From: Pycnococcus provasolii
Taxonomy: Eukaryota > Chlorophyta > Pseudoscourfieldiophyceae > Pseudoscourfieldiales > Pycnococcaceae
Assembly: GCA_938743325.2 (NCBI GenBank)
Contig: OW568884.1
Span: 558,001 to 622,000 of the forward strand
Length of the DNA: 64,000 bases
Direction of reading: 5' to 3'
Below, in pieces: positions 20,601 to 30,217 of the stretch (position 1 is its first letter; every line of letters begins with the position of its first letter). Made by a program: the position numbers and the translations under genes. Below the pieces are notes generated by a model. The model worked only from the letters and a program-made list of their open reading frames with translations, did not search any database and was not told where the DNA came from.

Positions 20601-23600
20601 GAGTCATTCGTTCCGGAAACTGTACAAAAGCAGAGTAGTGCGGCCAAGTCACTGTGCATGTGGTGCCGTGCTATGGACGTGTACTCCGCCGTTGCGAAGG
20701 ATGTCGAACCGAAGCGGCAGGCACTGCAAGGGGCGCAGGACACCCTTGCCAAGGCAAATGCGGAGCTGGCGGAGAAGCAGGCACAGCTGAAGGCTGTGCT
20801 CGACAACGTCGACGGTTTGAAGAGCAAGCTTGCCGCCGCCGAGGCGGAGTCGAAGAGCCTGCAAGACCAAACTGACCTTGCGGCGGCACGCCTACAGCGA
20901 GCGGGCAAGCTCACCTCGGCGCTGGCTGATGAGCAGGTGAGGTGGCAGGAGACGGCTGACAAGATTGGAGAGGACACGGTACTCCTCACCGGCGATGTCT
21001 TCCTAGGCTCCGCCGCCATCTCGTACTTTGGCGCATTCACGGGAACGTACAGAAACCAAATCGTCGCGAACTGGCTAGAGGAGGCAAAGGAAAGAAAAAT
21101 TCCCATCAGCTCAACCTTTAGTCTGCAGCGCACGCTGAGCTCTCCCATCGAGACGCGTGAGTGGGCCGTATGGGGTCTTCCCACCGATGCGGTTTCCACG
21201 GACAACGGCGTGCTCGTGACCCGTGGCAAACGATGGCCTCTGATGGTAAGTCTACCTCTAACCACCACAAATAAAAAAGAAAACAATCACTAACAACCTA
21301 ACACACTAAATAAAACAGATTGACCCTCAAAATCAGGCAAACAGATGGGTGAAGACCATGGAGGCGAAATCTGGCCTGCGAGCCATCAAGCTAACGGACG
21401 GGAACTACCTTAGAACGCTTGAGAATGCGATTCGCATTGGTAATCCCGTGCTGCTCGAGGATGTCACGGAAACGCTTGATCCCGCCCTCGAGCCAATTTT
21501 GCAAAAAGCTGTCTTCGTGCAGGGTGGCCGCAAGCTGATTCGCCTGGGAGACACCGACGTGGATTACGACCCGAACTTCAAATTCTACATCACCACGAAG
21601 ATGCCAAACCCTCACCTGTTGCCTGAGATCTGCATCAAAGTGACACTCATCAATTTTACCGTGACGCAGATTGGACTGGAGGATCAGCTTCTCGGAGACG
21701 TCGTTCGCAAGGAGCGTCCTGATTTGGAGGAGGCGAAGGATCGCCTCGTCGTCTCGATTGCCAACGACAAGAAGCAGCTGAAAGATCTTGAGGACAAGAT
21801 TCTTAAAATGCTCAAGGAGTCCGAGGGCAACATTCTCGACAACGAGACACTGATCAACACTCTGCAGAACAGCAAGCTCACGTCGGGCATGATTCAGGGT
21901 CGTGTCGAAGAGGCGGAGGTGACGGAGCGTGAGATCAACGAGGCGCGTGAGTCGTATAGGCAAGCTGCCACGCGCGGTTCCATCATTTACTTCGTTATTG
22001 CCGATTTGGCGTTGATCGGTTCTATGTACCAGTATTCGTTGGTATACTTCATGAATCTGTACAACCTGTGCATTGATAATAGCGAGAAGGATGACGACGT
22101 GGGCAAGCGTCTGCAGAATCTTTGCGAGTACGTCACATTTTTCATGTACAATAACGTGTGCCGCGGCCTCTTCGAGGACTCCAAGGCGCTGTATTCCTTC
22201 CTTCTGTGCAGCGCAATTGAGAGGCACGCTGGCAGCATCCCGCCGGCGTCGTGGAATTTGCTGCTTCGCGGAACACCCGCAAGCTATGTCAGCCTGAAGG
22301 AGAATCCGATGCCAGATCGGCTTGGCGAGGATCTCTGGACGAATATCGAGTATCTCGCCGCCACGATCCCAGCCTTTTCCGAGCTCATTGACTCGTTCGG
22401 CTCCGATTCTGACAGATGGTTGGCAATATTGGACTCCGACGAGCCGCACAACGAGGAACTTCCCGCTCGCTTTACGGCAGAAAAGGTGGACGAATTCCAC
22501 AAAATGATGCTGATGAAGGTGCTTCGCGAGGAGAAGCTCGTGTTTGCCGTTTCACGCTATGTCGGCGCAACGCTCGGGCAGAGATTCGTTGAGGCTCTGC
22601 CCTGGACGCTCGACGAGGTGTTCCCCGACACCAACTCGAAGACCCCGGTGGTATTCGTGCTGTCGACGGGTGCGGATCCGACGTCTATGCTGCTCCGATT
22701 CGCGGAGAGGATGAACATGACGCCGGGTGAACGTCTGAAGATCATCTCGCTTGGACAAGGCCAAGGTCCTATCGCGGAGCAGCTCATCACCGAGGCGATG
22801 AAAAGTGGCGACTGGGTCGCGCTGCAGAACTGCCACGTCGCCAGCTCATGGATGCTGAGTCTGTCGCGTATCGTCGAGGCTTTGGCGAACGACGACACGG
22901 TTCACAAAGATTTCCGCCTCTGGCTTACGAGCATGCCCGCGAAAATTTTCCCCGTCGTTGTGCTGCAGCAGAGCATCAAGCTCACGTTCGAGCCACCAAA
23001 GGGCGTGCGCGCGAACGTTGCGCGAACGTACAAGGACATGGACGGCGAGTTCTTCGAGAGCTGCACCAAGCCGCAGCCGTTCAAGAAGCTCGTGTTCAGC
23101 TTAGCTTTCTTCCACGCGGTGATACAGGAACGCCGAAAGTTTGGACCTCTCGGGTGGAACATTCGCTACGAATTCAACACGAGCGACCTGGACTGCAGTT
23201 TCGCGAATCTAAAGATGTTCATCGACGAGCAGCCTGAGATCCCGTTCCCTGCGCTGCTGTACGTGATTGGCCAGATCAACTACGGCGGACGCGTCACGGA
23301 CGACCTCGATAGACGATGTCTGATGAGCATTCTCGAGGTGTTCCTGAATCCCAGGGCTGTTGACGATGACTACAAGTTCACGAAAAGCGGCACGTACTAC
23401 GCGCCGCCAGAGGGTCCTCTGGATGACTACAGAAACTACTTGTCGTCGCTGCCAATGACAGAGGCGCCGGAGGTATTCGGCATGCACGACAACGCAAACA
23501 TCACATTCCAGTTTGCGGAATCGCGGCGTCTTATGGAGACGGTTCTGAGCATCCAGCCGCGCGTGTCGGCGGCGGAGGGTGCCCTGACGCCCGAGGAGCA

Positions 23601-24459
23601 GGTGGAAATGCTCAGCTTGGAAATTCTCAAGGGTTTGCCAGAGCCATTACTCTACGAAGAGGCTGCGGAGGGTATGTTTGACCGCAACGAGGCTGGACAG
23701 CTCACGAGTATGGCGAATGTGCTGAATCAGGAGATGATCAAGTTCAACCGCCTGCACAAGGCGCTGAAGACCACGCTGGGACAGATCGGGAAGGCGATCA
23801 AGGGACTGATCGTGATGACGAACGAGCTCGAGGGTATGTTCCACAGCTTGCTGAACAACCAAGTTCCAGGCTTGTGGTCCAAGGTTGCGTATCCGAGCCT
23901 GAAGCCGCTCGCTTCGTGGATCAAAGATTTTAATGCACGCATGACATTTATGCGGCAGTGGCTTGTTGAAGGAGATGCGCTGAAGAGCTACTCGCTTCCC
24001 GCTCTCTTCTTCCCGCAGGGATTCATGACTGGCGTTCTGCAAACGCACGCACGCAAGTACAAGATTGCCATCGACACGCTGAACTTCGAGTTCACCGTCC
24101 TAAAGACGTCCTCGCCCGAGGACCTTGAAGAAGGGCCAGAGGATGGCGTGCTGATTCACGGCCTTTACATTGACAACGGTCGATGGGATGCCGAGCGCAT
24201 GGTGCTCGACGAGGCGCTGCCTGGCGAGATGTTCAGCACGCTGCCGATCGTGCACTTCATCCCTGCGGTGAACTACAAGATCCCAGCAACGATGTACGAA
24301 TGTCCGCTGTACAAGACGAGCGTTCGTGCTGGCGTGTTGAGCACAACCGGCGCGTCTACAAACTACGTCGTGAGCCTGGGACTTCCCATCGCCGACCACA
24401 CGACGCCGTCGTTTTGGGTGTTGCAAGGAACTGCAACACTTTGTGCACTAGACACATAG
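11619..24459 (+). CDS. Axonemal inner-arm dynein heavy chain, DNAH6-type (2 exons)
   Basis: Joined exons 11619-21245 and 21319-24459 give 4,255 residues, a normal length for single-headed inner-arm dyneins. Walker A motifs: AAA1 GPAGTGKT (~1598), AAA2 GPTGGGKT (~1880), AAA3 GETGVGKS (~2223), AAA4 GVGGSGKQS (~2580). The stalk coiled coils and microtubule-binding tip lie at ~2810-3100, then AAA5, AAA6 and the C-terminal domain. The AAA1-AAA2 wording (YKFMAKFFSGLAQ, EQLSQQDHYDFGMRALKSVL) and the tip best fit the vertebrate DNAH6 class, from memory. The 73-bp GT-AG intron is phase 0 and falls inside the conserved WPLM/IDPQ.QAN.W motif, which supports the join. Odd: a very acidic insert at residues ~527-630 in the tail. 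It works in the flagellar axoneme as an ATP-driven microtubule motor. Confidence 0.95.
21246..21318 (+). other. Intron in the dynein heavy chain gene
   Basis: GTAAGT donor at 21246, CAG acceptor ending at 21318, 73 bp, phase 0, A-rich and free of G-runs. Removing it restores the conserved dynein wording RWPLM|IDPQNQANRWVK across the junction. Confidence 0.93.
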
Positions 24460-24871
24460 CAGGCAGCAACGCTGAAAAAGCGAAAAAGGCGATTTTCTAG
24501 ATGATGATGATATTATTTATTTATTATTTTTGTTTTTGGAAAAGTTTCCAAAGAATTTTTTTGTTGATTGTAACACAGCTTGATTTGACTCCAAAAAATA
24601 CACGCGCGCGGCGAAGAGGAACGACGCGAGCGCGAGCGGCGACGTGAGAATCACTCGGCTTGTTTGGTTCTGGCTCAGGTTTGAAAGACCGCTCAGGATG
24701 GTGGGAAGGCTAAAGCGTAATAAGGGGGGAAAAGCATGGGGCGATGAAAACAGAATCCCGAAACGCACTTTAGCGCCGATAGATCCTTTTGCATCAATTG
24801 GCGTTGCCAGTTGGTCTGTTTTTTCGAATCAACACGCGTTGCGTTCTGACTGACGTCTGAGTGAGTGTGTC
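24460..24871. other. Intergenic: dynein 3' end and promoter of the Mg transporter gene
   Basis: AT-rich 3' flank with a candidate UGUAA signal (TGTAA at 24569-24573), then ordinary sequence up to the ATG at 24872. No gene seen. Confidence 0.5.
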
Positions 24872-26005
24872 ATGGTGGCATCCAACGATGATGTCGCCGA
24901 TGGTACGAGCGAGGAGGATCGACACTTTCTCGCAGAGTACCACGCAGCCGCCACGAATCAGCGAAGAGGCGAGTTCATTTCGGCAGAGGGACAGGACGAC
25001 GACGGTGATGGCGACACAATCACCACGACGACCAGCCTCCTTTCGCCGGGTATTCACCCTACTCCTTCATCAGAGGCAACAAAAATCGACAACAATGACG
25101 ACGACGACAAAATCACCAGCCTCCTTCTTCCTCCTCGTTCGTCCTCATCGGACGAACAGAACGTCGTTATCCCTCACATTCTTTCAGCCCATGACGAAGA
25201 CGATGATGACTACTTCGGAGGTTTCCTACTACCGCGCACCGAATCAGCGCCGCCTCTGACGACAACGCGCAGCATGCTGCAGCGCGCCTCATCCATCGTT
25301 TCATCTGTGTTCTCATCCATCCGCAGTGAAAGTGAGAGCGACCTCGCCTTTCAGTCTACGCAGGCACGGAGGTACGCCGATAGCGGACCGCTCAAGCGCG
25401 CATTTCCCGACCGCACACTTGCACTGCTTGTCACGATGGTGATTGAAGTGCCAGCATGCCTGATGGTTGGTGGAGGTGGCGGACGCCTTCTCAAGATTCT
25501 GGGAACGAGAAGGTACACGCTACTCTTGGGATTTCTGCCCTTGATATCCGCGGTATCTGGGAATGTCGGATTGCAGTGCAGCACGCTCACGTCACGCGCC
25601 ATTAGCCATGGTCACGTGTCGATGACCAACTTTTTTTGTTGGATGCGTTTGGAGTTTCTTGCGTCGATTGTGCTCGCCGCTGTGCTGGGAATGTTTGCAG
25701 CCTTCCTCGCCGCCGCGGGTGATGTGCTCTCCTCCTCCTACGTGGCTGCAGAAGAGGAAGATTTCCAAATCGGGCACGGTATGTTTGCGACGACGGTCGG
25801 TATCGCGCAAGCGTCGTCAATTGCCGTGGCTGGCCTGACCGGAACGCTAGCTCCCATCGTGTTCACTTTCTTGTTTCATCGGGACGCAGGGAAATGGGCG
25901 GGTCCACTTGAGACGGCTGTGCAAGACATCGCGGGCACCTTCAGCTTGGTATACATCACTCAAGGATTGCTCGAGTTGGCACTCGTGGCGAGTTGGAAAT
26001 GGTAA
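24872..26005 (+). CDS. MgtE/SLC41-type divalent cation (Mg2+) transporter
   Basis: A 377-residue membrane protein. The N-terminal ~175 residues are hydrophilic, acidic and Ser/Thr-rich with no recognisable domain. The membrane half (~180-377) has about five hydrophobic segments and carries the MgtE/SLC41 signature: PLISAVSGNVGLQCSTLTSRAI (compare P.I...GGNAG.Q....V.RGL) between the first helices, and later GPLETAVQDIAGTFSLVYI, matching the conserved D.tG...Y motif. Only one MgtE integral domain is present, whereas animal SLC41 proteins have two, so it may dimerise as bacterial MgtE does. There are no N-terminal MgtE or CBS sensor domains. Membrane location, plasma or plastid, cannot be told. 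Confidence 0.82.
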   Translation: MVASNDDVADGTSEEDRHFLAEYHAAATNQRRGEFISAEGQDDDGDGDTITTTTSLLSPGIHPTPSSEATKIDNNDDDDKITSLLLPPRSSSSDEQNVVIPHILSAHDEDDDDYFGGFLLPRTESAPPLTTTRSMLQRASSIVSSVFSSIRSESESDLAFQSTQARRYADSGPLKRAFPDRTLALLVTMVIEVPACLMVGGGGGRLLKILGTRRYTLLLGFLPLISAVSGNVGLQCSTLTSRAISHGHVSMTNFFCWMRLEFLASIVLAAVLGMFAAFLAAAGDVLSSSYVAAEEEDFQIGHGMFATTVGIAQASSIAVAGLTGTLAPIVFTFLFHRDAGKWAGPLETAVQDIAGTFSLVYITQGLLELALVASWKW

Positions 26006-26018
26006 AATTACTAAATTG

Positions 26019-26023
26019 TGTAA
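26019..26023 (+). terminator. UGUAA polyadenylation signal (candidate)
   Basis: TGTAA 14 bp after the stop of the Mg transporter gene. Confidence 0.5.
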
Positions 26024-26065
26024 GCGAAAATTACTACTCGACTGCAACAACAAAAAGAAATGATC

Positions 26066-27464
26066 TCACAAAAGAAAGCAATGAGCAAAAAGGCAACCTC
26101 GGACTCTCGGAGCCGGTTCGTAAAGAAGCCGTGCACGCGTTCCCCACAATATCTGCTCCGATTCCTCCTGCGTCAGGTCCTCGTCCATGACGAATGCGGT
26201 ACTACCCAAGAGACGCGCCCAATCAGTAAGTTTCAAGTTGCTTTTGGTAATTTGTTTCCTGTGTGGACGCAACCGTCGCTCCAGCCGAGGAGCGCTCGCG
26301 CCCAGCCAAGCCGGCGGGCACACCCGTGCGCCTCTCCGCAGCAGCAGCACCATGCGCATCAGCCCCCTCTGTGAGACCTCCGGGGTTTGGGGCACTCCGC
26401 CTTGATGGAGGGTGTTTCCTAACCCCCACATCTACTGATTGGGGATCGTCATCCCCCGACGAATCCTCTTCCGAGGATGACACGGCTAGTCCGAGCTTCT
26501 TGGCTCCATGCTTTGTTATTTTCGGCGGTGCCTCCGGATTCTCCGTGCCGCCGTCGTCCGTGCCACCACCGTCGGACGCGCCGAGAGTGGCCATGTCTTC
26601 CGTAGCTTCCGTGGCCATGTCCTCCGTAGCGGCGCCGCGTTGCCTCCGACCGCTTTGCCGAATGTTAAGCTTTATCCCGCCGGCGTCGGTGCCGGGCTCC
26701 GCCGGCGGCGGCTTGTCCTTCTTTGATGAGGCCTTGGCCTTGCCCTTGGTGGCCGGCGCCATGACGGACGGAGGAGGCGAGAATGCCAATAAAGGGAGGG
26801 GGATGACGGTGGTGGGGGCCTCAAAGCGTTGGTAGGAGGGCTCTAATAAGGCGGCTGGCCGACCTGTCCCCAGCGACCTGGGAATAGGGCCAACTAGCAG
26901 CGGCGTCAGCAGATCTCCTGGGCCGGCAGGAGACTGAGACCTGGCAAGTTCTGCCGAAGTAGGTGACTCAAGAACCGGCGTCTGCCCCGTCGTACGAAAT
27001 GGGGACGGAAGCAAAAGCCTCGGCGTCGTCTGCTCACCAGGAAGCGCTGCGATAATCTCCTCCAGTTGCGCAAGCGTCTCACGCGCTACGTGAGCTGTCG
27101 CGTCGAGCTGCGCAGGCGTCGCTTCGCCAGCGACCCTCTCCAGCCACAGACGCCCCCGTGTGGTGTCCGCCGCTCCCTCAGAGACGTGGTGGCGCACTCG
27201 AAGCACCACTCCACCACGGTGCAACAGCGTTTCGTGCTGGACTACGTCTGTGCCCAAGACCCGTGACCGAGTCTTCTCCTCTCTCGGGCACCAGTTACGG
27301 TGGGCCCGCCCGGGCCCGTGATGTGCCTTCGTTCTGCCCTGTATCCCCCATCCGCTGAGGGCGGGGAGAGGGGAACGACGCCGAGCTTTTTCTGACCCTT
27401 TTCGCCTCCCCCTCCGCCGACCCTCCGCCGAGAATCGCGAACGACGACACCGTGGCGCAGCCAT
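26066..27464 (-). other. Unresolved minus-strand coding-like patch
   Basis: Two minus-strand frames look partly protein-like. One (26223-27464 from an ATG, ~413 residues) has a helical stretch (LDATAHVARETLAQLEEIIAALPGE), a Pro-rich middle and a Ser/Asp-rich basic tail. The second (ending at 26066) has in its last ~50 residues LTDWARLLGSTAFVMDEDLTQEESEQ then ILWGTRARLL. That is faintly like the C-terminal helix of amidohydrolases (lseeE..ilggNA.rL), but no upstream amidohydrolase core is visible. A CACAG acceptor near 26267 would let the second frame be an isolated last exon. It may be a spliced gene, a gene fragment or element debris. Plus-strand frames also cover it. I assign no function. 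Confidence 0.3.
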
Positions 27465-28578
27465 GCCTACGCCCGCCAACACGCGCGCGCTCTCCGCACG
27501 CTCAAGGCCGTGCACGCATACCGCCTTGTCGAGGCGAGGGCGCAGCCTTAAGGTGGGTCTCGCGGCGCTTCCTCCCACCACCTCGTCAGTAGCAGCCGCG
27601 CGACAGGAGTCGGCGCTCTCGCGCGACCTAGGACTCGGAGATACGGGCGCGGACGTCTCGTACCTGCAAGAAGCTATCCTAGGCATGCGGCCGAACGGAG
27701 TGTACGATAAAGCCACCGTCGCGAACGTCAAGCGATGGCAGGGCAAGATGCGCCTGCCCACGACAGGGTACTTCGGACCGCTCAGCCGAAAGGCGGCGGC
27801 GGGAGCGTCGTCGGCGCAGCAGGCATTGACGACGACGGGGCAGGTGCGCGTCGTCGTGGGCGCGGGAAGCACTGCAGCAACGCAGGCACGGACAACGAGT
27901 GGGCCAATCTCTGCCCAACTCCTTGGCGCGTGCGCCGCCATCGTGGCAGCGGTCGTCACTGTGCGCGCAGTCAAGAGCCGTGCTGCTGTGGCGACGGAAG
28001 CGTCAACGTCTTCTTCTTCTTCTTCTTCGTCGCCGTTGCCGTCGCCGCCGTCGTCGCGTGACGTGCCGAGGGAAACGATAACCAGCGCTAGCAAAGAGCG
28101 AGACGCCGTAAGTGAAACACCGTCGACGTCGGAACGGCCGCCGTCAAGGTCCGTGTTCGCCAAGGAGCGACCTCACCCTCTTGCGGACCTGGTCAGAGCG
28201 GACGACTTTGAGGAAGTGCCCGAGGCTAGCCGGCTATCAAAACAGGATCGCGCCGTTCAGCTAACGCTCGCATACGCTCAAAGAAAGGCAGACGAGGATG
28301 GTGGCGTGTCCTCCGTTGCGAAGCCGCGATCGACTTCAACACGCCCGTCGACGTCGTTTTCGTCGTCGCCCTCGTCGTCGACGCTCGCAGCTGTCGACGG
28401 CCCTCGTAGCCGCGAGGATGTGCTTGCGGAGCGGTATGCGGCACGACGTGCCGCCGAGGTTCGAGAAGCCGTGGCACGCGCCAAGGAAAACTCCACGCCA
28501 GCCGAAGGAGACGACGAGACCAGCGGCGAAGCCAGTCAAGACGACGATCCGCCATCGAATTCGACGTCTTCGTCGTAA
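27463..28578 (+). CDS. Peptidoglycan-binding-domain protein with transit peptide and membrane helix
   Basis: A 371-residue protein. Residues 1-45 are Arg/Ser/Ala-rich with no acidic residues, a likely plastid transit peptide. Residues ~54-113 form a peptidoglycan_binding_1 fold: GDTGADVSYLQEAILG, then GVYDKATVANVKRWQG...TGYFGPLSRKA. One hydrophobic helix follows (~151-168, AQLLGACAAIVAAVVTV). The rest is a Ser/Pro-rich, charged, probably disordered tail with a coiled stretch (AERYAARRAAEVREAVARAKEN). This domain binds cell-wall peptidoglycan in bacteria. In algae and plants it often sits in plastid proteins of cyanobacterial ancestry, with or without a wall. It converges with ALG7 across 90 bp. 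Confidence 0.75.
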   Translation: MPTPANTRALSARSRPCTHTALSRRGRSLKVGLAALPPTTSSVAAARQESALSRDLGLGDTGADVSYLQEAILGMRPNGVYDKATVANVKRWQGKMRLPTTGYFGPLSRKAAAGASSAQQALTTTGQVRVVVGAGSTAATQARTTSGPISAQLLGACAAIVAAVVTVRAVKSRAAVATEASTSSSSSSSSPLPSPPSSRDVPRETITSASKERDAVSETPSTSERPPSRSVFAKERPHPLADLVRADDFEEVPEASRLSKQDRAVQLTLAYAQRKADEDGGVSSVAKPRSTSTRPSTSFSSSPSSSTLAAVDGPRSREDVLAERYAARRAAEVREAVARAKENSTPAEGDDETSGEASQDDDPPSNSTSSS

Positions 28579-28668
28579 GCAAGTGGACCCAGCAAAAAGG
28601 GGAGGGAGAGAGCGAGAGAGCAAGAAGGGGGGAGGGGAGCACATGATAGCTACTTGTCACTTACTTCT

Positions 28669-30060
28669 TTACAACACCCAACCTAATTCGTAGAGCGCGC
28701 GGCGCACGCCAAAGCCGAACGCAATGCTCAACACCTGCACGACGAGCACTCGAATCGTCAGGTCTTTCTCCGTGCAAGGCCCGAAGATGTGTAGTAGGAG
28801 GTTGATGAGGTTATAGTTGGGCGTTGCAGTCAGCAGACCCGTTTTCGTGTCGAAGGTTGGAAGGCGATGGCGTGGACAAGGAACGATCTTCAGCAGCTGA
28901 GGCACGCTGTAGATGAAGTTGAACACCTGCGGTGCAAAGAATATGAGCATCGTCTCGCTGAAGTGCCCGAGAACGCCCGCGGCGCCGAGGCACATACCCG
29001 CAAGGTACGTGTACGTGTCGCCGACGAATACCCTTGACGGATACCAGTTGTGCATTAAAAGAGCGTACGTGGCGGCGAGAAACGGCGCTAGCATGGATGC
29101 GGACAGCATGTGATTTGCGGCAGTGTTTTTGTCGTCGCTGCAGACGTTCAGCAGGTTGAGCACAAGTGCGCCGACGCCGATGACGAAGCTTTGGCCAGCT
29201 TCCACGCCGTTGCATCCCGCGAGTATATTGATGGAGTTGGAGCAGAACACGACGACGAGAACCATGTAGAACTTGTAGATTGGGCCGAGGTACAAGATGC
29301 CGTCGACGGATATGCCGGGCACCTCGGGAACGTACGCGCGCAGTGGAGGGGGAACGACGACGTCCGTTCCGTGGCGGTAGCTTGCGAGGAGAGGCAGCGC
29401 GCTGAACACGGGCAGGACGATCTTCGCACGCCACGGAATGTCGAGAACGTCGTCGACGAATCCAAGCAGCACCATGAAGAGAACGCTCACGACACCGGCG
29501 TTGAACTCCATGTGCCAAGCCTCGTCGTACGGCGTGGTGTCTGTGCGAAGCGTGAGCATAAGCGTCTGGTAGACGAGCGCACCGCTGACGAGCACGATGC
29601 CTGGCGCGAGCCCGATCGCCTCAGGCACGGAACCTTCGCCACCTTGCGTGCCTTTCTTGTTAATATCGCGCCCCACCAAATTCTTGCGCATGTGGTACGA
29701 CACGCAGACGGGTATGACTCGCATGGTCGCGAAGAACACCGCCACGGAGACGGCAGCCAGCAGAATGAGGTGTGACGTGACGTGCTGAGATCGCGCACCG
29801 TGCTTGTAGCTGAGCGCCGCGAAGATGGCCGCGAGCATGAATACCAAAAGCGATAGGAGCTCGAGCGGGCGTGACGGCGACTCTGGCGGGATCGCACGGC
29901 CGTCCGGCTGCGTCGCGAAGGACTTCGCCTGCGGCTTGGCGGCTGACGTGCGACGCGGCGAGGGCGACCGCTCCTTCTCCTTCTGCCGGCTAGCCTGCGA
30001 CTGCGCCGCCGCCGCCGACCGACGGCGCGGCGAGGCGGCACGGCCATCTTTGCCAGCCAT
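28669..30060 (-). CDS. ALG7: UDP-GlcNAc:dolichyl-phosphate GlcNAc-1-phosphotransferase (ALG7/DPAGT1)
   Basis: A 463-residue multi-spanning ER membrane enzyme. It transfers GlcNAc-1-phosphate from UDP-GlcNAc to dolichyl phosphate, the first step of N-glycan precursor synthesis and the tunicamycin target. After a ~60-residue Ser/Arg-rich cytosolic leader come about ten hydrophobic segments. Signatures are FVDDVLDIPWRAK (catalytic Asp pair), the NSINILAGCNGVEAGQ loop, and NWYPSRVFVGDTYTYLAGM. The ending PCPRHRLP...NLINLLLHIFGPCTEKDLT is typical of ALG7. The frame extends upstream to 30153 without an ATG, so the start at 30060 is chosen. It lies 157 bp downstream of the HECT-ligase stop on the same strand. 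Confidence 0.95.
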   Translation of the reverse strand: MAGKDGRAASPRRRSAAAAQSQASRQKEKERSPSPRRTSAAKPQAKSFATQPDGRAIPPESPSRPLELLSLLVFMLAAIFAALSYKHGARSQHVTSHLILLAAVSVAVFFATMRVIPVCVSYHMRKNLVGRDINKKGTQGGEGSVPEAIGLAPGIVLVSGALVYQTLMLTLRTDTTPYDEAWHMEFNAGVVSVLFMVLLGFVDDVLDIPWRAKIVLPVFSALPLLASYRHGTDVVVPPPLRAYVPEVPGISVDGILYLGPIYKFYMVLVVVFCSNSINILAGCNGVEAGQSFVIGVGALVLNLLNVCSDDKNTAANHMLSASMLAPFLAATYALLMHNWYPSRVFVGDTYTYLAGMCLGAAGVLGHFSETMLIFFAPQVFNFIYSVPQLLKIVPCPRHRLPTFDTKTGLLTATPNYNLINLLLHIFGPCTEKDLTIRVLVVQVLSIAFGFGVRRALYELGWVL

Positions 30061-30217
30061 GATACTTCGATAGCCTATTCTGATCGGGCACTGAGGAGGG
30101 GAGGGGAGGGGAGGGGAGAGATCCGTCCCAAACCGAATTCCGACCCCCAACACTTAGGCGGGGCGCACGTTCGCTTGGTTCGTCAAGTTTCGAATTTCTT
30201 TTTTTATTACTGTTACT

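Noticed and set aside
27465-28163. Upstream extension of the minus-strand frame over the PG-binding gene
   Set aside because: It has no ATG start at 28163 and lies antisense to a gene with a recognisable domain.
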